64,000 bases of DNA, taken from NCBI RefSeq assembly GCF_008014675.1, contig NZ_VOXD01000007.1:99152-163151 (forward strand), read 5' to 3'. This DNA comes from Neolewinella aurantiaca (GTDB lineage Bacteria > Bacteroidota > Bacteroidia > Chitinophagales > Saprospiraceae). Of this stretch, positions 10,629 to 18,869 are shown piece after piece (position 1 is the stretch's first letter; each line of letters starts with the position of its first letter). The position numbers and the translations under genes are program-made. The notes beneath the pieces were generated by a model. The model was not told the DNA's origin. It worked only from the letters and a program-made list of their open reading frames with translations, and searched no databases.

Positions 10629-12056
10629 ATGTCAACGATTACAGCTACTCCTCCTAAAACAAAAATCAACGTCCGTACCAAACGGATGAATGCCGATCAT
10701 CTGACCCCCGTGATGCTTTATCTGGCGGTACGCGATGAATTTACCGACCCTGTTCTGCTGGAGTCCAACGAGGCCCGCGATAATGAGCACTACTACTCGA
10801 TTGTCGGCCTCGAAACGCTCGCTTCTTTTTCTGTTGATGATCGTATCATCACGACCCGCAAGCACGGGCAGTGGGCCCACGAAGAGGCCGTCGGAAATGC
10901 AGATACTGTGTCGCACCGGCTGCACGATTTTCTCGGTGGATTTGAACTCGATTACGCCGATACAGACCCCATCGTAAAGCAATTTAACGGACTGATCGGG
11001 CATACCAATTTCGAAGGCGTTCAGTATTTCGATACATTGACCTTCGATAATAAAAAGGTGTTGCGGGCACCGGATATGCGGTACCATCTGTACCGTTACA
11101 TTCTTATTTTTCACCACTACCGCGACGAGCTGATCATAATTGAAAATCAGCCCGAGGGCGAAGAGAGTGGATCCGATAAAGTTGAAGCTGCTATAAAACG
11201 GGGCGGAGGCGTTCATCCTTTTCGGCGCCACGGCGAGGACAGCAGTAACATGACGGATGAGGAGTACATGGAAATGGTGAAAACCGGGAAGCACCATTGC
11301 CGTATCGGAGACGTATTTCAGATCGTGCTCAGCCGCCAGTTTCAGCAATCCTTCCGGGGCGACGAGTTCCAGGTCTACCGGGCCCTGCGGAGCATAAACC
11401 CATCGCCGTATCTCTTTTACTTCGATTACGGCGATTACCGGATAATGGGGTCGAGCCCCGAAAGCCAGATGGTTATCGGTGGGGGAATCGCGCGCCTGAA
11501 CCCTATTGCAGGAACCTATCGCCGCACGGGAGACAAGGCAAAAGACGAAGCGGCCACCAAAGAACTACTGGCAGACCCGAAAGAAAACGCTGAGCACGTG
11601 ATGCTGGTAGACCTGGCGCGGAACGATTTGAGTCGGCACACCAAACGGGTGACGGTGAAAAGCCTGCGCGAGGTTCATTACTACAGCCACGTAATTCACC
11701 TTGTCTCTACGGTGGAAGGGGAGCTTGACCGTACGGACCAAACCGTCCGCATCTTCGGGGATACCTTCCCCGCCGGCACGCTTTCTGGTGCCCCGAAGTA
11801 TAAAGCCATCGAACTGATCAATAAATACGAAAACCAGCAACGCGGTTTTTACGGAGGGGCCATCGGGCTGATCGATTTTGCGGGAGGTATGAACCAGGCG
11901 ATCCTGATTCGGTCTTTCTTCAGCCAGGACAACACCCTGTACTACCAGGCCGGAGCGGGCGTGGTCGCTGCCAGCGATGAGCACTCCGAAATGAGGGAAG
12001 TGTACCACAAGCTGGGCGCGCTGACCAAGGCACTCGACAAAGCAGAAACGCTTTAG
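10629..12056 (+). CDS. trpE: Anthranilate synthase component I
   Basis: 475 residues. It converts chorismate to anthranilate with ammonia delivered by TrpG, the first step of tryptophan synthesis. The LLES feedback-binding motif (in DPVLLESNEA) is present near the N-terminus, so Trp inhibition is likely. The chorismate-binding signatures are intact: SPYLFYFDYG, GSSPES, GTYRRTGD, VDLARNDL and PAGTLSGAPK. It is first in the trp cluster, 60 bp before trpG, behind the leader-peptide attenuator. Confidence 0.95.
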   Translation: MSTITATPPKTKINVRTKRMNADHLTPVMLYLAVRDEFTDPVLLESNEARDNEHYYSIVGLETLASFSVDDRIITTRKHGQWAHEEAVGNADTVSHRLHDFLGGFELDYADTDPIVKQFNGLIGHTNFEGVQYFDTLTFDNKKVLRAPDMRYHLYRYILIFHHYRDELIIIENQPEGEESGSDKVEAAIKRGGGVHPFRRHGEDSSNMTDEEYMEMVKTGKHHCRIGDVFQIVLSRQFQQSFRGDEFQVYRALRSINPSPYLFYFDYGDYRIMGSSPESQMVIGGGIARLNPIAGTYRRTGDKAKDEAATKELLADPKENAEHVMLVDLARNDLSRHTKRVTVKSLREVHYYSHVIHLVSTVEGELDRTDQTVRIFGDTFPAGTLSGAPKYKAIELINKYENQQRGFYGGAIGLIDFAGGMNQAILIRSFFSQDNTLYYQAGAGVVAASDEHSEMREVYHKLGALTKALDKAETL

Positions 12057-12115
12057 AAAACCATTTTTGCCAAGCCAGGCTTTAAGGGCCGTAAACTTAG
12101 CCGTAAACAACGACC

Positions 12116-12811
12116 ATGAAAATTTTAATTCTAGATAACTACGACTCATTCACCTACAACCTCGTGCAGTACATCGAGGAAGAAACCGGCGGTGAAGTAG
12201 ATGTTTTCCGTAACGATAAAATCTCCCTCGAAGCAGTTGGTGCTTACGATCTTATTGTGTTGAGCCCGGGCCCCGGCATCCCCGCAGAAGCAGGGATTAT
12301 GCCCGAACTGATTAAGAAATACGCAAGTGAAAAAGTGATTTTCGGGGTATGTCTCGGTCACCAGGCGATCGGTGAAGCCTTCGGTGGTGAACTGATTAAC
12401 CTCGCTGAGGTTCATCATGGTATCGAAACCGAAATGACGCGTACAACCACCGATGATGTCCTCTTCGCCAATGTCCCGGAGACCTTCAACGCCGGCCGTT
12501 ACCACAGTTGGGTGATTGATCCGAAAACGTTGTCTGAAGAACTCGTCGTAACCGCTACCGGAGAATACGGCGGCGTGATGGCACTACAGCACCGGTCTTT
12601 TCCAATCTTTGGTGTCCAGTTTCACCCCGAGTCTATCATGACGGAGCACGGACGACTGATGATCCACAATTTGGTGCAGTTCACCAAAGACAGACTTGAA
12701 GGGAAGGAGTGGGAAGGTATGACTATCCACGGTCGCCCGCCACTCAAGTCGGACTCAACGAGCTCTATATACGGCCGGTTCGGCAACATTTCCGGCTCAA
12801 TAAACTTATAA
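12116..12811 (+). CDS. trpG: Anthranilate synthase component II (glutamine amidotransferase)
   Basis: 231 residues. A class I glutamine amidotransferase supplying ammonia to TrpE; the nucleophile Cys is in [15 protein letters not shown] and the His/Glu pair is in FHPESIM. The last 33 or so residues (after FTKDRLEG) extend beyond the usual TrpG/PabA end and resemble nothing I know. It could also serve p-aminobenzoate synthesis, as in other amphibolic TrpG proteins, but its position argues mainly for tryptophan. Confidence 0.93.
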   Translation: MKILILDNYDSFTYNLVQYIEEETGGEVDVFRNDKISLEAVGAYDLIVLSPGPGIPAEAGIMPELIKKYASEKVIFGVCLGHQAIGEAFGGELINLAEVHHGIETEMTRTTTDDVLFANVPETFNAGRYHSWVIDPKTLSEELVVTATGEYGGVMALQHRSFPIFGVQFHPESIMTEHGRLMIHNLVQFTKDRLEGKEWEGMTIHGRPPLKSDSTSSIYGRFGNISGSINL

Positions 12812-12818
12812 CGCGAAT

Positions 12819-12839
12819 AAGGCGGAACCCCGCCTTTTT
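12819..12839 (+). terminator. Intrinsic terminator between trpG and trpB
   Basis: AAGGCGG-AACC-CCGCCTT followed by TTT: a perfect 7-bp stem, tetraloop and short T-run. It may uncouple trpEG from trpBA. A second weaker hairpin (CCTGAG / CTCAGG) lies about 30 bp further. Confidence 0.6.
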
Positions 12840-12909
12840 ACTGATCCCCTCCCAACTCCGCCTGAGCCTGTTCTCAGGCAAGAACAGGGAGGCTGCAAAA
12901 AAAACTATT

Positions 12910-14106
12910 ATGTCAAAAAATATTCACACCGAAATAGACGACCGCGGCTACTACGGTCGGTTTGGTGGCGCTTTTATCCCTGAAATGCTTCATCCCAACG
13001 TTGAGGAACTACGGACCAAGTATCTGGGAATGATTGCGGAGCCTGACTTTAAAAAAGAGTTTGACGCGCTCCTCAAAGATTACGTTGGCCGGCCCAGTCC
13101 GCTTTACTTCGCCAAGCGAATGAGTGAGCATTATGGGACCAATATTTACCTGAAGCGGGAAGACCTTAACCACACCGGAGCGCACAAGATCAACAATACC
13201 ATCGGGCAGATTCTGGTCGCCCAGCGCCTGGGTAAGAAACGAATCATTGCGGAAACCGGAGCTGGTCAGCACGGTGTGGCAACCGCCACGGTTTGTGCCC
13301 TCGTTGGTCTGGAGTGCATCGTCTACATGGGAGAGATTGATATAGCACGCCAGGCACCCAACGTTGCCCGTATGCGGATGCTGGGGGCGGAGGTGCGCCC
13401 TGCGTTATCTGGTTCTAAAACCCTGAAGGATGCTACCAACGAAGCTATCCGCGACTGGATCAACAACCCGGAAGACACGCATTACATCATCGGCTCGGTG
13501 GTGGGTCCGCATCCTTACCCGGATATGGTTGCGCGCTTCCAGAGCGTAATCTCCGAAGAGATGAAATGGCAGCTGCAGGAGCACACCGGCCGCGACTATC
13601 CCGATGCGATCGTAGCCTGCGTTGGAGGAGGAAGTAACGCCGCAGGTGCTTTTTACCACTACCTCAACGACCAGCGGGTACGACTCGTCGCCGTTGAAGC
13701 GGCCGGCATGGGCGTTGATACCGGAGAATCTGCCGCTACTTCGGTGCTGGGCACCGAAGGGATCATTCATGGCTCCCGTACCCTTTTGATGCAAACCGAA
13801 GACGGACAGGTAATCGAACCTTACAGCATTTCGGCGGGTCTGGATTATCCGGGAATTGGTCCGCTCCACGCTTTTTTGATCGACTCAAAGCGGGCCGAAG
13901 CCATTGCCGTTACCGACGAAGACGCGCTGGCAGCAGCACTCTTTACGGCCAGAACTGAAGGCATCATTCCCGCCCTGGAAACTGCCCACGCGTTTGCTGC
14001 TCTCGATCAGATGAAATATGGTAAAGACGACGTAGTGGTCGTATGTCTTTCCGGACGCGGCGACAAAGACCTGGCGGCCTTCACCACCTACCTGGACGGG
14101 CTGTAG
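12910..14106 (+). CDS. trpB: Tryptophan synthase beta chain
   Basis: 398 residues; condenses indole with serine using pyridoxal phosphate. The PLP lysine is in [15 protein letters not shown], and GGGSNAAG is the phosphate-binding loop. I chose ATG 12910 ([11 protein letters not shown]); a longer open frame upstream overlaps trpG and the terminator and has no family similarity. [11 protein letters not shown] is the normal beta-1 start. trpA follows 156 bp later. Confidence 0.96.
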   Translation: MSKNIHTEIDDRGYYGRFGGAFIPEMLHPNVEELRTKYLGMIAEPDFKKEFDALLKDYVGRPSPLYFAKRMSEHYGTNIYLKREDLNHTGAHKINNTIGQILVAQRLGKKRIIAETGAGQHGVATATVCALVGLECIVYMGEIDIARQAPNVARMRMLGAEVRPALSGSKTLKDATNEAIRDWINNPEDTHYIIGSVVGPHPYPDMVARFQSVISEEMKWQLQEHTGRDYPDAIVACVGGGSNAAGAFYHYLNDQRVRLVAVEAAGMGVDTGESAATSVLGTEGIIHGSRTLLMQTEDGQVIEPYSISAGLDYPGIGPLHAFLIDSKRAEAIAVTDEDALAAALFTARTEGIIPALETAHAFAALDQMKYGKDDVVVVCLSGRGDKDLAAFTTYLDGL

Positions 14107-14262
14107 CCATAAGAATGGTTCCTACCTGCCTTCGGGCCGGACGGCGCACCGCGCCAATCTCTACTGCTTTGCTGTACGTAAGGTAGTAGCGGTTGTGTGT
14201 CCGCCACGCCTACCGCCTCCGAAGGATCAGAGAACCAATTCACTTCCTCAAAAAAAATATCA

Positions 14263-15045
14263 ATGAACCGACTCAGCAAGCTATTTACAGCGAAAGATAA
14301 AAACCTCCTGAACGTTTACTTTACTGCCGGCTACCCGGAACTGGACAGTACCGAAACCATCATCCGCAGTCTGGCGGAGTCCGGAGCCGACCTGATCGAG
14401 GTTGGTGTACCTTACTCCGACCCGATGGCAGACGGAGAGACGATCCAGAACTCGAGCATGCAGGCGCTCAAAAACGGGATGACACTGGACATCCTCTTCC
14501 AACAACTTACATCGGCCCGTGAGCACACGGAGGTTCCTATGGTGATGATGGGCTACTTCAACCAGGTGATGCAGTACGGCCCCGAGCGTTTTTGTAAAGC
14601 AGCGCACGAAGCCGGCGTAGACGGGCTCATTCTTCCGGACCTTCCGGTGTATGAATACGAGACAGAATTCAAAGCCATTGCCGAGAAGTACGACCTTCAG
14701 GTAACGTTTCTGATTACCCCTCAAACGTCGAGCGAGCGAATCAATAAAATCGGAGCCCTGAGTACCGGTTTCATCTACGTCGTTTCGAGCAGCAGCATCA
14801 CCGGTAAAAGCGGAGGGATTACGGAAGAGCAGAAAGCTTACTTCGCACGCATTGCTTCGCTCAACCTTCCCCAACCCCGCCTGATTGGTTTTGGTATCAG
14901 CGACGCTAAGAGTTTCCGGACCGCCTGTGAGTACGCAAACGGTGCCATTATCGGGAGTGCATTCATCCGGGCTTTAGCGGGAGAACATGACGTGGCGGCT
15001 GCCACAGCCGCTTTTGTGGGCCGCATTCTGGGGCCGGTGGAGTAA
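14263..15045 (+). CDS. trpA: Tryptophan synthase alpha chain
   Basis: 260 residues. Cleaves indole-3-glycerol phosphate to indole and passes it to TrpB. The catalytic pair lies in LIEVGVPYSDP (Glu) and DGLILPDLP (Asp); the phosphate site is GFGIS. Start ATG 14263 (MNRLSKLF) rather than the longer frame. The upstream 156 bp hold no gene, and trpC and trpF, which make its substrate, are not in the window. Confidence 0.95.
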   Translation: MNRLSKLFTAKDKNLLNVYFTAGYPELDSTETIIRSLAESGADLIEVGVPYSDPMADGETIQNSSMQALKNGMTLDILFQQLTSAREHTEVPMVMMGYFNQVMQYGPERFCKAAHEAGVDGLILPDLPVYEYETEFKAIAEKYDLQVTFLITPQTSSERINKIGALSTGFIYVVSSSSITGKSGGITEEQKAYFARIASLNLPQPRLIGFGISDAKSFRTACEYANGAIIGSAFIRALAGEHDVAAATAAFVGRILGPVE

Positions 15046-15431
15046 GGCTATAACCGTCACCTTTCACTAATTGCGTACAAGCTGATCAGGAAAAATATAA
15101 CGACTTAAATTGGCCCCATAGATCAAGCCTGTGATCGTATCTTTTATTTTGTTAAATCGTAAGTGGTTGTTTTATAGTTCTTTCAGCAAAAGAATTACAA
15201 AACTTCGCCAAGGATTATTTCAAGACTTTTTGCCCGTTTCATTTGTGAGCGCGGCGGCTGTGTCCTAATTTTACCAGCGGAAGGATATCAAACCTCTGGT
15301 TCTCCTTCCCAGATTTAGCAGCTTAACGGCTGTCTGAGATTTATTTGGTATCAGTAAGTTGGAACGAGCCCCGCCGGATGTACTGGCGGGGTTCTTTGTT
15401 TGTTACCGATGAAGGAGTTATTCGCTGGCCA
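15046..15431. other. 386-bp intergenic region, no gene
   Basis: AT-richer spacer between convergent trpA and the aminotransferase gene. It contains only the terminator at 15366; no repeat family or open frame of interest was seen. Confidence 0.6.
15366..15397 (+). terminator. Intrinsic terminator downstream of trpA
   Basis: CCCCGCC and GGCGGGG pair around a 9-nt loop, followed by TTCTTTGTTTGTT on the plus strand. It fits as the end of the trpBA transcript, although about 320 bp after the stop. Confidence 0.6.
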
Positions 15432-16256
15432 TCAACCTACGTATTCCGTCCATGCTTCCATCAATTGCCGGGTAATCGGGCCTGGCTTTCCGTCTCCGAC
15501 TACCTTGCCGTCTACTTTTGTAATCGCCATTGCTCCTTTGGTCGAGCTGCAGATGATCACTTCGTCCGCATTTTTGAGCTCGTTTACTGATACCGGCCGT
15601 TCATCCACGTAAATATCCAATTTTCGGGCAAGCCTTAGCAGGTGCTTGCGGGTAATACCGAGGAGAATGTTGTCCGCAGGTGTGATCAGCACACCGTCCC
15701 GAACGATCATGAAATTAGACCGGTCCGATTCACGAACGTTGTAGTCGCGGTCTACGTAGAGCGAGTAATCTGCGCCCTTGGCTTTCAGCATTGGCTGAAT
15801 GCGAATACCCTCGAGGTAATCGATGGATTTCACTTCGGGGAGCTGGCGCTCGTAGTGGTGGAGGTGGATGGAAACGCCCTGTTCGTACTGCTCTGCCGAA
15901 GGAGCCTGAAAGGGGTAGGCCATTGCTACCAGGTTAGGGTTGGTTGGGGTATAGCCATCCGGTGAATAGCCTCCGGTAAGGACGAAGCGGATGCCGCCGG
16001 AAGGCTCACCGTTGCGTTTGATCAGCTCGTGGACGGCGTCGCGCAGTTCATCCCGGGAAGCTGGCATTTTCAGGTCGAGCAGCTCAGCGCTACGCAGAAA
16101 ACGATCGAGGTGATCTTCGATGAAGCGCGGTTTTCCGTCCGCGTAGCGGAAGTAATCAAAGATGCCGAAGCCGCGCAGGATGGCGAGGTCGGCTACATTC
16201 AGGTCGGCTTCTTCTTTGGGCAGGTACTGGCCGTTCAGGTAGACTATTGGGTACAT
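15432..16256 (-). CDS. Class IV aminotransferase (BCAT / D-amino acid transaminase / ADC lyase family)
   Basis: 274 residues, typical of PLP fold type IV. The Schiff-base lysine is Lys143 in EVKSIDYLEG, and the later ESDRSNFMIV supplies the conserved Glu. Relatives include branched-chain aminotransferase, D-alanine aminotransferase and aminodeoxychorismate lyase, which sequence alone does not separate here. Its closeness to trp genes hints at amino-acid or chorismate metabolism but it is transcribed on the opposite strand. Confidence 0.85.
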   Translation of the reverse strand: MYPIVYLNGQYLPKEEADLNVADLAILRGFGIFDYFRYADGKPRFIEDHLDRFLRSAELLDLKMPASRDELRDAVHELIKRNGEPSGGIRFVLTGGYSPDGYTPTNPNLVAMAYPFQAPSAEQYEQGVSIHLHHYERQLPEVKSIDYLEGIRIQPMLKAKGADYSLYVDRDYNVRESDRSNFMIVRDGVLITPADNILLGITRKHLLRLARKLDIYVDERPVSVNELKNADEVIICSSTKGAMAITKVDGKVVGDGKPGPITRQLMEAWTEYVG

Positions 16257-16361
16257 ATTGATTCGTTGGGGTGTTGGTACTTTGGTTCGTTAGGGCGTTG
16301 GTTCGTTGGCACTTTGGTGCCTCCCAGGACAACCGCAAACGCGTGAGTTTTATTTTTCGAA

Positions 16362-16415
16362 CAGTCCTGAAGGGGCTTTGCTCATTACAGGCGGCAACTT
16401 CAGTTGTCGTAAGGC
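16362..16415 (+). repeat. Repeat family R3, copy 2
   Basis: Matches 9305-9366 in reverse complement, including CAGTCCTGA, TTTGCT and the ATTACAGGCGGCAACTTCA core. Confidence 0.7.
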
Positions 16416-16432
16416 AGCTAGGACTTTGCGAT

Positions 16433-16523
16433 GGGCGCAAACAAGATTGTCGCTTACCCCCTCCCAGCCTCCCCACATCGCTACGCTGGGGGAGGAGCAA
16501 TCGCGACAATCTGGTTTGCGCCC
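16433..16523. repeat. Palindromic element R2, copy 1
   Basis: A 91-bp near-perfect palindrome. Outer arms GGGCGCAAAC..AGATTGTCGC pair with GCGACAATCT..GTTTGCGCCC (one difference in 21), and inner arms CCTCCCAGC / GCTGGGGGAGG form a second hairpin. Related copies are at 28607 and 28815. Confidence 0.8.
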
Positions 16524-16550
16524 TTTGCGATTGTCCCGCGCAGCCTCCGG

Positions 16551-16659
16551 TGTGTATCACGAGATGCACGGATCCCCCTCTCCCCCGGCCCCTCTCCTCG
16601 GGAGAGGGGAGACGTGACAAGCGGCAAGTTCGTGATAGTAGTGCATCTCGTGATACACA
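16551..16659. mobile_element. MITE-like element with 19-bp perfect inverted ends
   Basis: 109 bp bounded by TGTGTATCACGAGATGCAC and its exact reverse complement at 16641-16659. The direct repeat CAGCCTCCGG flanks it on both sides (16541-16550 and 16660-16669), as expected for a 10-bp target-site duplication. No coding capacity; the interior contains GC-rich hairpin R5. A non-autonomous transposon is the simplest reading. Confidence 0.8.
16569..16615. repeat. Repeat family R5, copy 1 (inside the MITE)
   Basis: GC-rich hairpin CCCCTCTCC..CGGGAGAGGGG ending in GACGTG; homologous in reverse complement to 19531-19575. Confidence 0.7.
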
Positions 16660-16730
16660 CAGCCTCCGGAAGTGGTCGCAATATAACGGGCAAATTAATA
16701 CCTTTAGGCTAACGAAACCCTATTTACACG

Positions 16731-17534
16731 ATGATACGTTTTACCCTGGCTGCCGCGCTCTGTCTTGTGGCGGTTTTCACCATCAAGGCCCAACAGCTTC
16801 CCTCCAATCCTGACCCTGATAAATGCTACGTGCGTACTGTTACACCCGATGTATACGAAGTTGAATACGAGGATGTACTGACCTACTCGCGGGAGGAAGC
16901 CATGAAGTATGCACACACTTTTCTGGAGATTGAGCTAACTCCGGAATACAGTCAGTGGGAAACAACCACCTATGAAGGTGGTGAAAGTGACGACCCCAAC
17001 GATTGTCAGGTGCTCTGCTACCGAACCTACCCCGCAACCTATGATACCATCTACAAGCCCGCAGTTGATTCCGTAGGTAACCCGTTTTACAGGGAGATAG
17101 AACGCATGTTTCTGGTTGAGCGGGGAGGCCTGTCCAGCTACGAAGAGATCGACTGTGAACTGACCAGCTCCAATATTTTGCCGGTACACTTTGACCTTGG
17201 CAGTGCACAGTTTTCGGATCCGGAAAATGCCAAACGCGTTTTGGATAATCGGCTTTTCGGGTTACTGCGTGACCGGCCCAATATTCGCATAGAGATTGGC
17301 GCGCATACCGGTTCTCGTGGATCTGAATCCGGAAATCAGAGGCTTACTGAACGTCGCGCCAACTTAATCGCGAGTTATCTAATTTCCCGTGGCATCCATC
17401 GTGATCGTTTGGTCGCAAGGGGTTATGGAGAATCCCAATTGAAAAATGGGTGTGCCGACGGAGTGGATTGCTCGGATGATGAACATGAGGCAAATCGTCG
17501 GGTGGAGTTCAGGGTCCATAATATCTATTATTGA
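16731..17534 (+). CDS. OmpA-family outer-membrane protein
   Basis: 267 residues with a signal peptide ending near IKAQ. The C-terminal third is an OmpA-like peptidoglycan-binding domain: VHFDLGSAQF, IEIGAHTGSRG, LTERRANLIASYL and GYGESQ, ending NRRVEFRV. The N-terminal part is specific to this protein and has Cys pairs (DCQVLC) that may form a disulfide. Its 3' end overlaps the convergent acyltransferase gene by 26 bp. Confidence 0.88.
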   Translation: MIRFTLAAALCLVAVFTIKAQQLPSNPDPDKCYVRTVTPDVYEVEYEDVLTYSREEAMKYAHTFLEIELTPEYSQWETTTYEGGESDDPNDCQVLCYRTYPATYDTIYKPAVDSVGNPFYREIERMFLVERGGLSSYEEIDCELTSSNILPVHFDLGSAQFSDPENAKRVLDNRLFGLLRDRPNIRIEIGAHTGSRGSESGNQRLTERRANLIASYLISRGIHRDRLVARGYGESQLKNGCADGVDCSDDEHEANRRVEFRVHNIYY

Positions 17535-18753
17535 GTCCTTCCACCTCAGCCATCAGCCCTTTTCGTTCAGCATCCACCATTCGCTCTACCTTCCGGCGGC
17601 GGTACCAGTGCTGGAGGTTGTCCAACTGGCGGGCTGACCAGTTGACCGTCAGGAGCGCAACGACGAGCCAGATCTTTAGCGGCCAGGGCAGCAATAACAG
17701 TAGGATGGGGTAGAGGAGGAAGGTTCCTCCGGTTACGACAGCGAAGCGTACGGGGCTGTAAAACTCAATGTGTTTTGGCTTGGAGCTGCCGATGTATTCA
17801 GCCAGAACCCAGAGTGGGATTTGCGGTAGTTGGAGCAAACCAGCCAGCAATAAACGAAGCCAAATGGGACTTTGCTTCACCACCCGCCTTGCACCTGCGA
17901 CCGCGCCCACATGAACCCCTTGCCGGTCCAGACGATTGAAAAAACGGGTCAGCGGGGCATCTTCTGCGGGGGTATTGGCGGCAATTTCCAGTTCGCGGTC
18001 CAGCTGCGCGCCGTCGTGCGTGATGCCGTGCACGAGGTCCGCATTGTGCCTGGCGCGGTCGAGCTCCAGCCGGGCTTCACCAATAGCTGCACGCTCCCCG
18101 TCGGGGAATTGCACGACCAACGGGCTCAGGCGCGAACGCAGGTGCGAAGTGAGGTTTTTGATGGCGGTTGCTTCGCTGCTACGGAACTCGTCCATAAACT
18201 CCGAAGCAAGGATCGGCTCCCCGAACCGGATCATCACCTGGTCGCGGACCCGATCAGCGTGCGTGAAGTTACAGCCGACCGGCACGATGTAAACCTCCCG
18301 CAGGGTCGCGTCGCGCTGCATTGCCCCCAGGGCAAGGCGTGCCGTCCCTTTCCGCATCGGCCGCAACGCCTTCTCGTGAATGCACCGCCCCTCCGCCAGG
18401 TTCATGATGGCTTTGCCCTGGCTGAGTGCCCGGAAGCATGCCTCGAAGGTGCCGAAGTTGTTCTTCAGCTTTCCGTAACCGCCGTCTTGAATTCTGAAGA
18501 CCGGCAGAATATGAACCGCCGAAAGTAAACCCTTATAAAAACCGTTTTTGAAGAGGTTGCCCCGCGCCAGAAACCAAAGCGTCCGCGGTTGAAAACAGGC
18601 CAGGATACAGGGTTCGATAAAAGCCGTCGGGTGGTTCGCCGCCAGCACCACCGCCGCGTCTTTAGGGATGTTCTCCAAACCCGTCAGGTCGATATTGCGG
18701 TAATAATAGCGCAGTACATAGCGGGCTACGGGACGGACAAGTTGGTAGATCAT
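17509..18753 (-). CDS. PlsC-like 1-acyl-glycerol-3-phosphate acyltransferase
   Basis: 414 residues starting MIYQLVRPV; a longer upstream frame lacks similarity and crosses into the neighbour. The acyltransferase box NHPTAFIEP corresponds to the family NHxxxxxD motif, with Glu in place of the usual Asp; LPVFRIQ and NLAEGRCIHE match the glycerolipid-binding blocks. Two or three hydrophobic segments near the C-terminus suggest membrane attachment. Two R1 repeats (17890 and 18129) lie within the frame. Role: phospholipid synthesis or remodelling at the inner membrane. Confidence 0.82.
   Translation of the reverse strand: MIYQLVRPVARYVLRYYYRNIDLTGLENIPKDAAVVLAANHPTAFIEPCILACFQPRTLWFLARGNLFKNGFYKGLLSAVHILPVFRIQDGGYGKLKNNFGTFEACFRALSQGKAIMNLAEGRCIHEKALRPMRKGTARLALGAMQRDATLREVYIVPVGCNFTHADRVRDQVMIRFGEPILASEFMDEFRSSEATAIKNLTSHLRSRLSPLVVQFPDGERAAIGEARLELDRARHNADLVHGITHDGAQLDRELEIAANTPAEDAPLTRFFNRLDRQGVHVGAVAGARRVVKQSPIWLRLLLAGLLQLPQIPLWVLAEYIGSSKPKHIEFYSPVRFAVVTGGTFLLYPILLLLLPWPLKIWLVVALLTVNWSARQLDNLQHWYRRRKVERMVDAERKGLMAEVEGLNNRYYGP
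17890..17907 (+). repeat. R1 copy 5 (in CDS)
   Basis: TGCACCTGCGACCGCGCC, perfect consensus with AC at the variable dinucleotide; on the coding strand it encodes GAVAGA. Confidence 0.85.
18129..18146 (-). repeat. R1 copy 6 (in CDS)
   Basis: Reverse complement CGCACCTGCGTTCGCGCC, one mismatch, in the same acyltransferase gene; encodes SHLRSRL. Confidence 0.8.
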
Positions 18754-18869
18754 TGAGTTGGTTGTGGTTTTCGAAGGCCCGGGGCTGCGCCTCCTGGTAC
18801 TTGCTGCGTAGTAGCCCGGATGGACAGTTTTTGACCGTATGGGGCCAAAATACAACCCCGCCGTAAAAC

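Larger units (their letters stand above)
16257..16730. other. Repeat-packed intergenic region
   Basis: 474 bp with no credible gene. In order it holds a TTGGT-rich stretch (16262-16320), repeat R3 (16362-16415), palindromic element R2 (16433-16523) and a MITE (16551-16659). Open frames here are by-products of repeats. Confidence 0.75.

Noticed and set aside
12709..12909. Upstream extension of TrpB
   Set aside because: Overlaps trpG out of frame and crosses a terminator; the family start is at 12910.
16271..16813. Frames of 70-180 residues across the 16.3-16.8 kb repeat cluster
   Set aside because: They run through palindromic repeats and a MITE on both strands and match no family.
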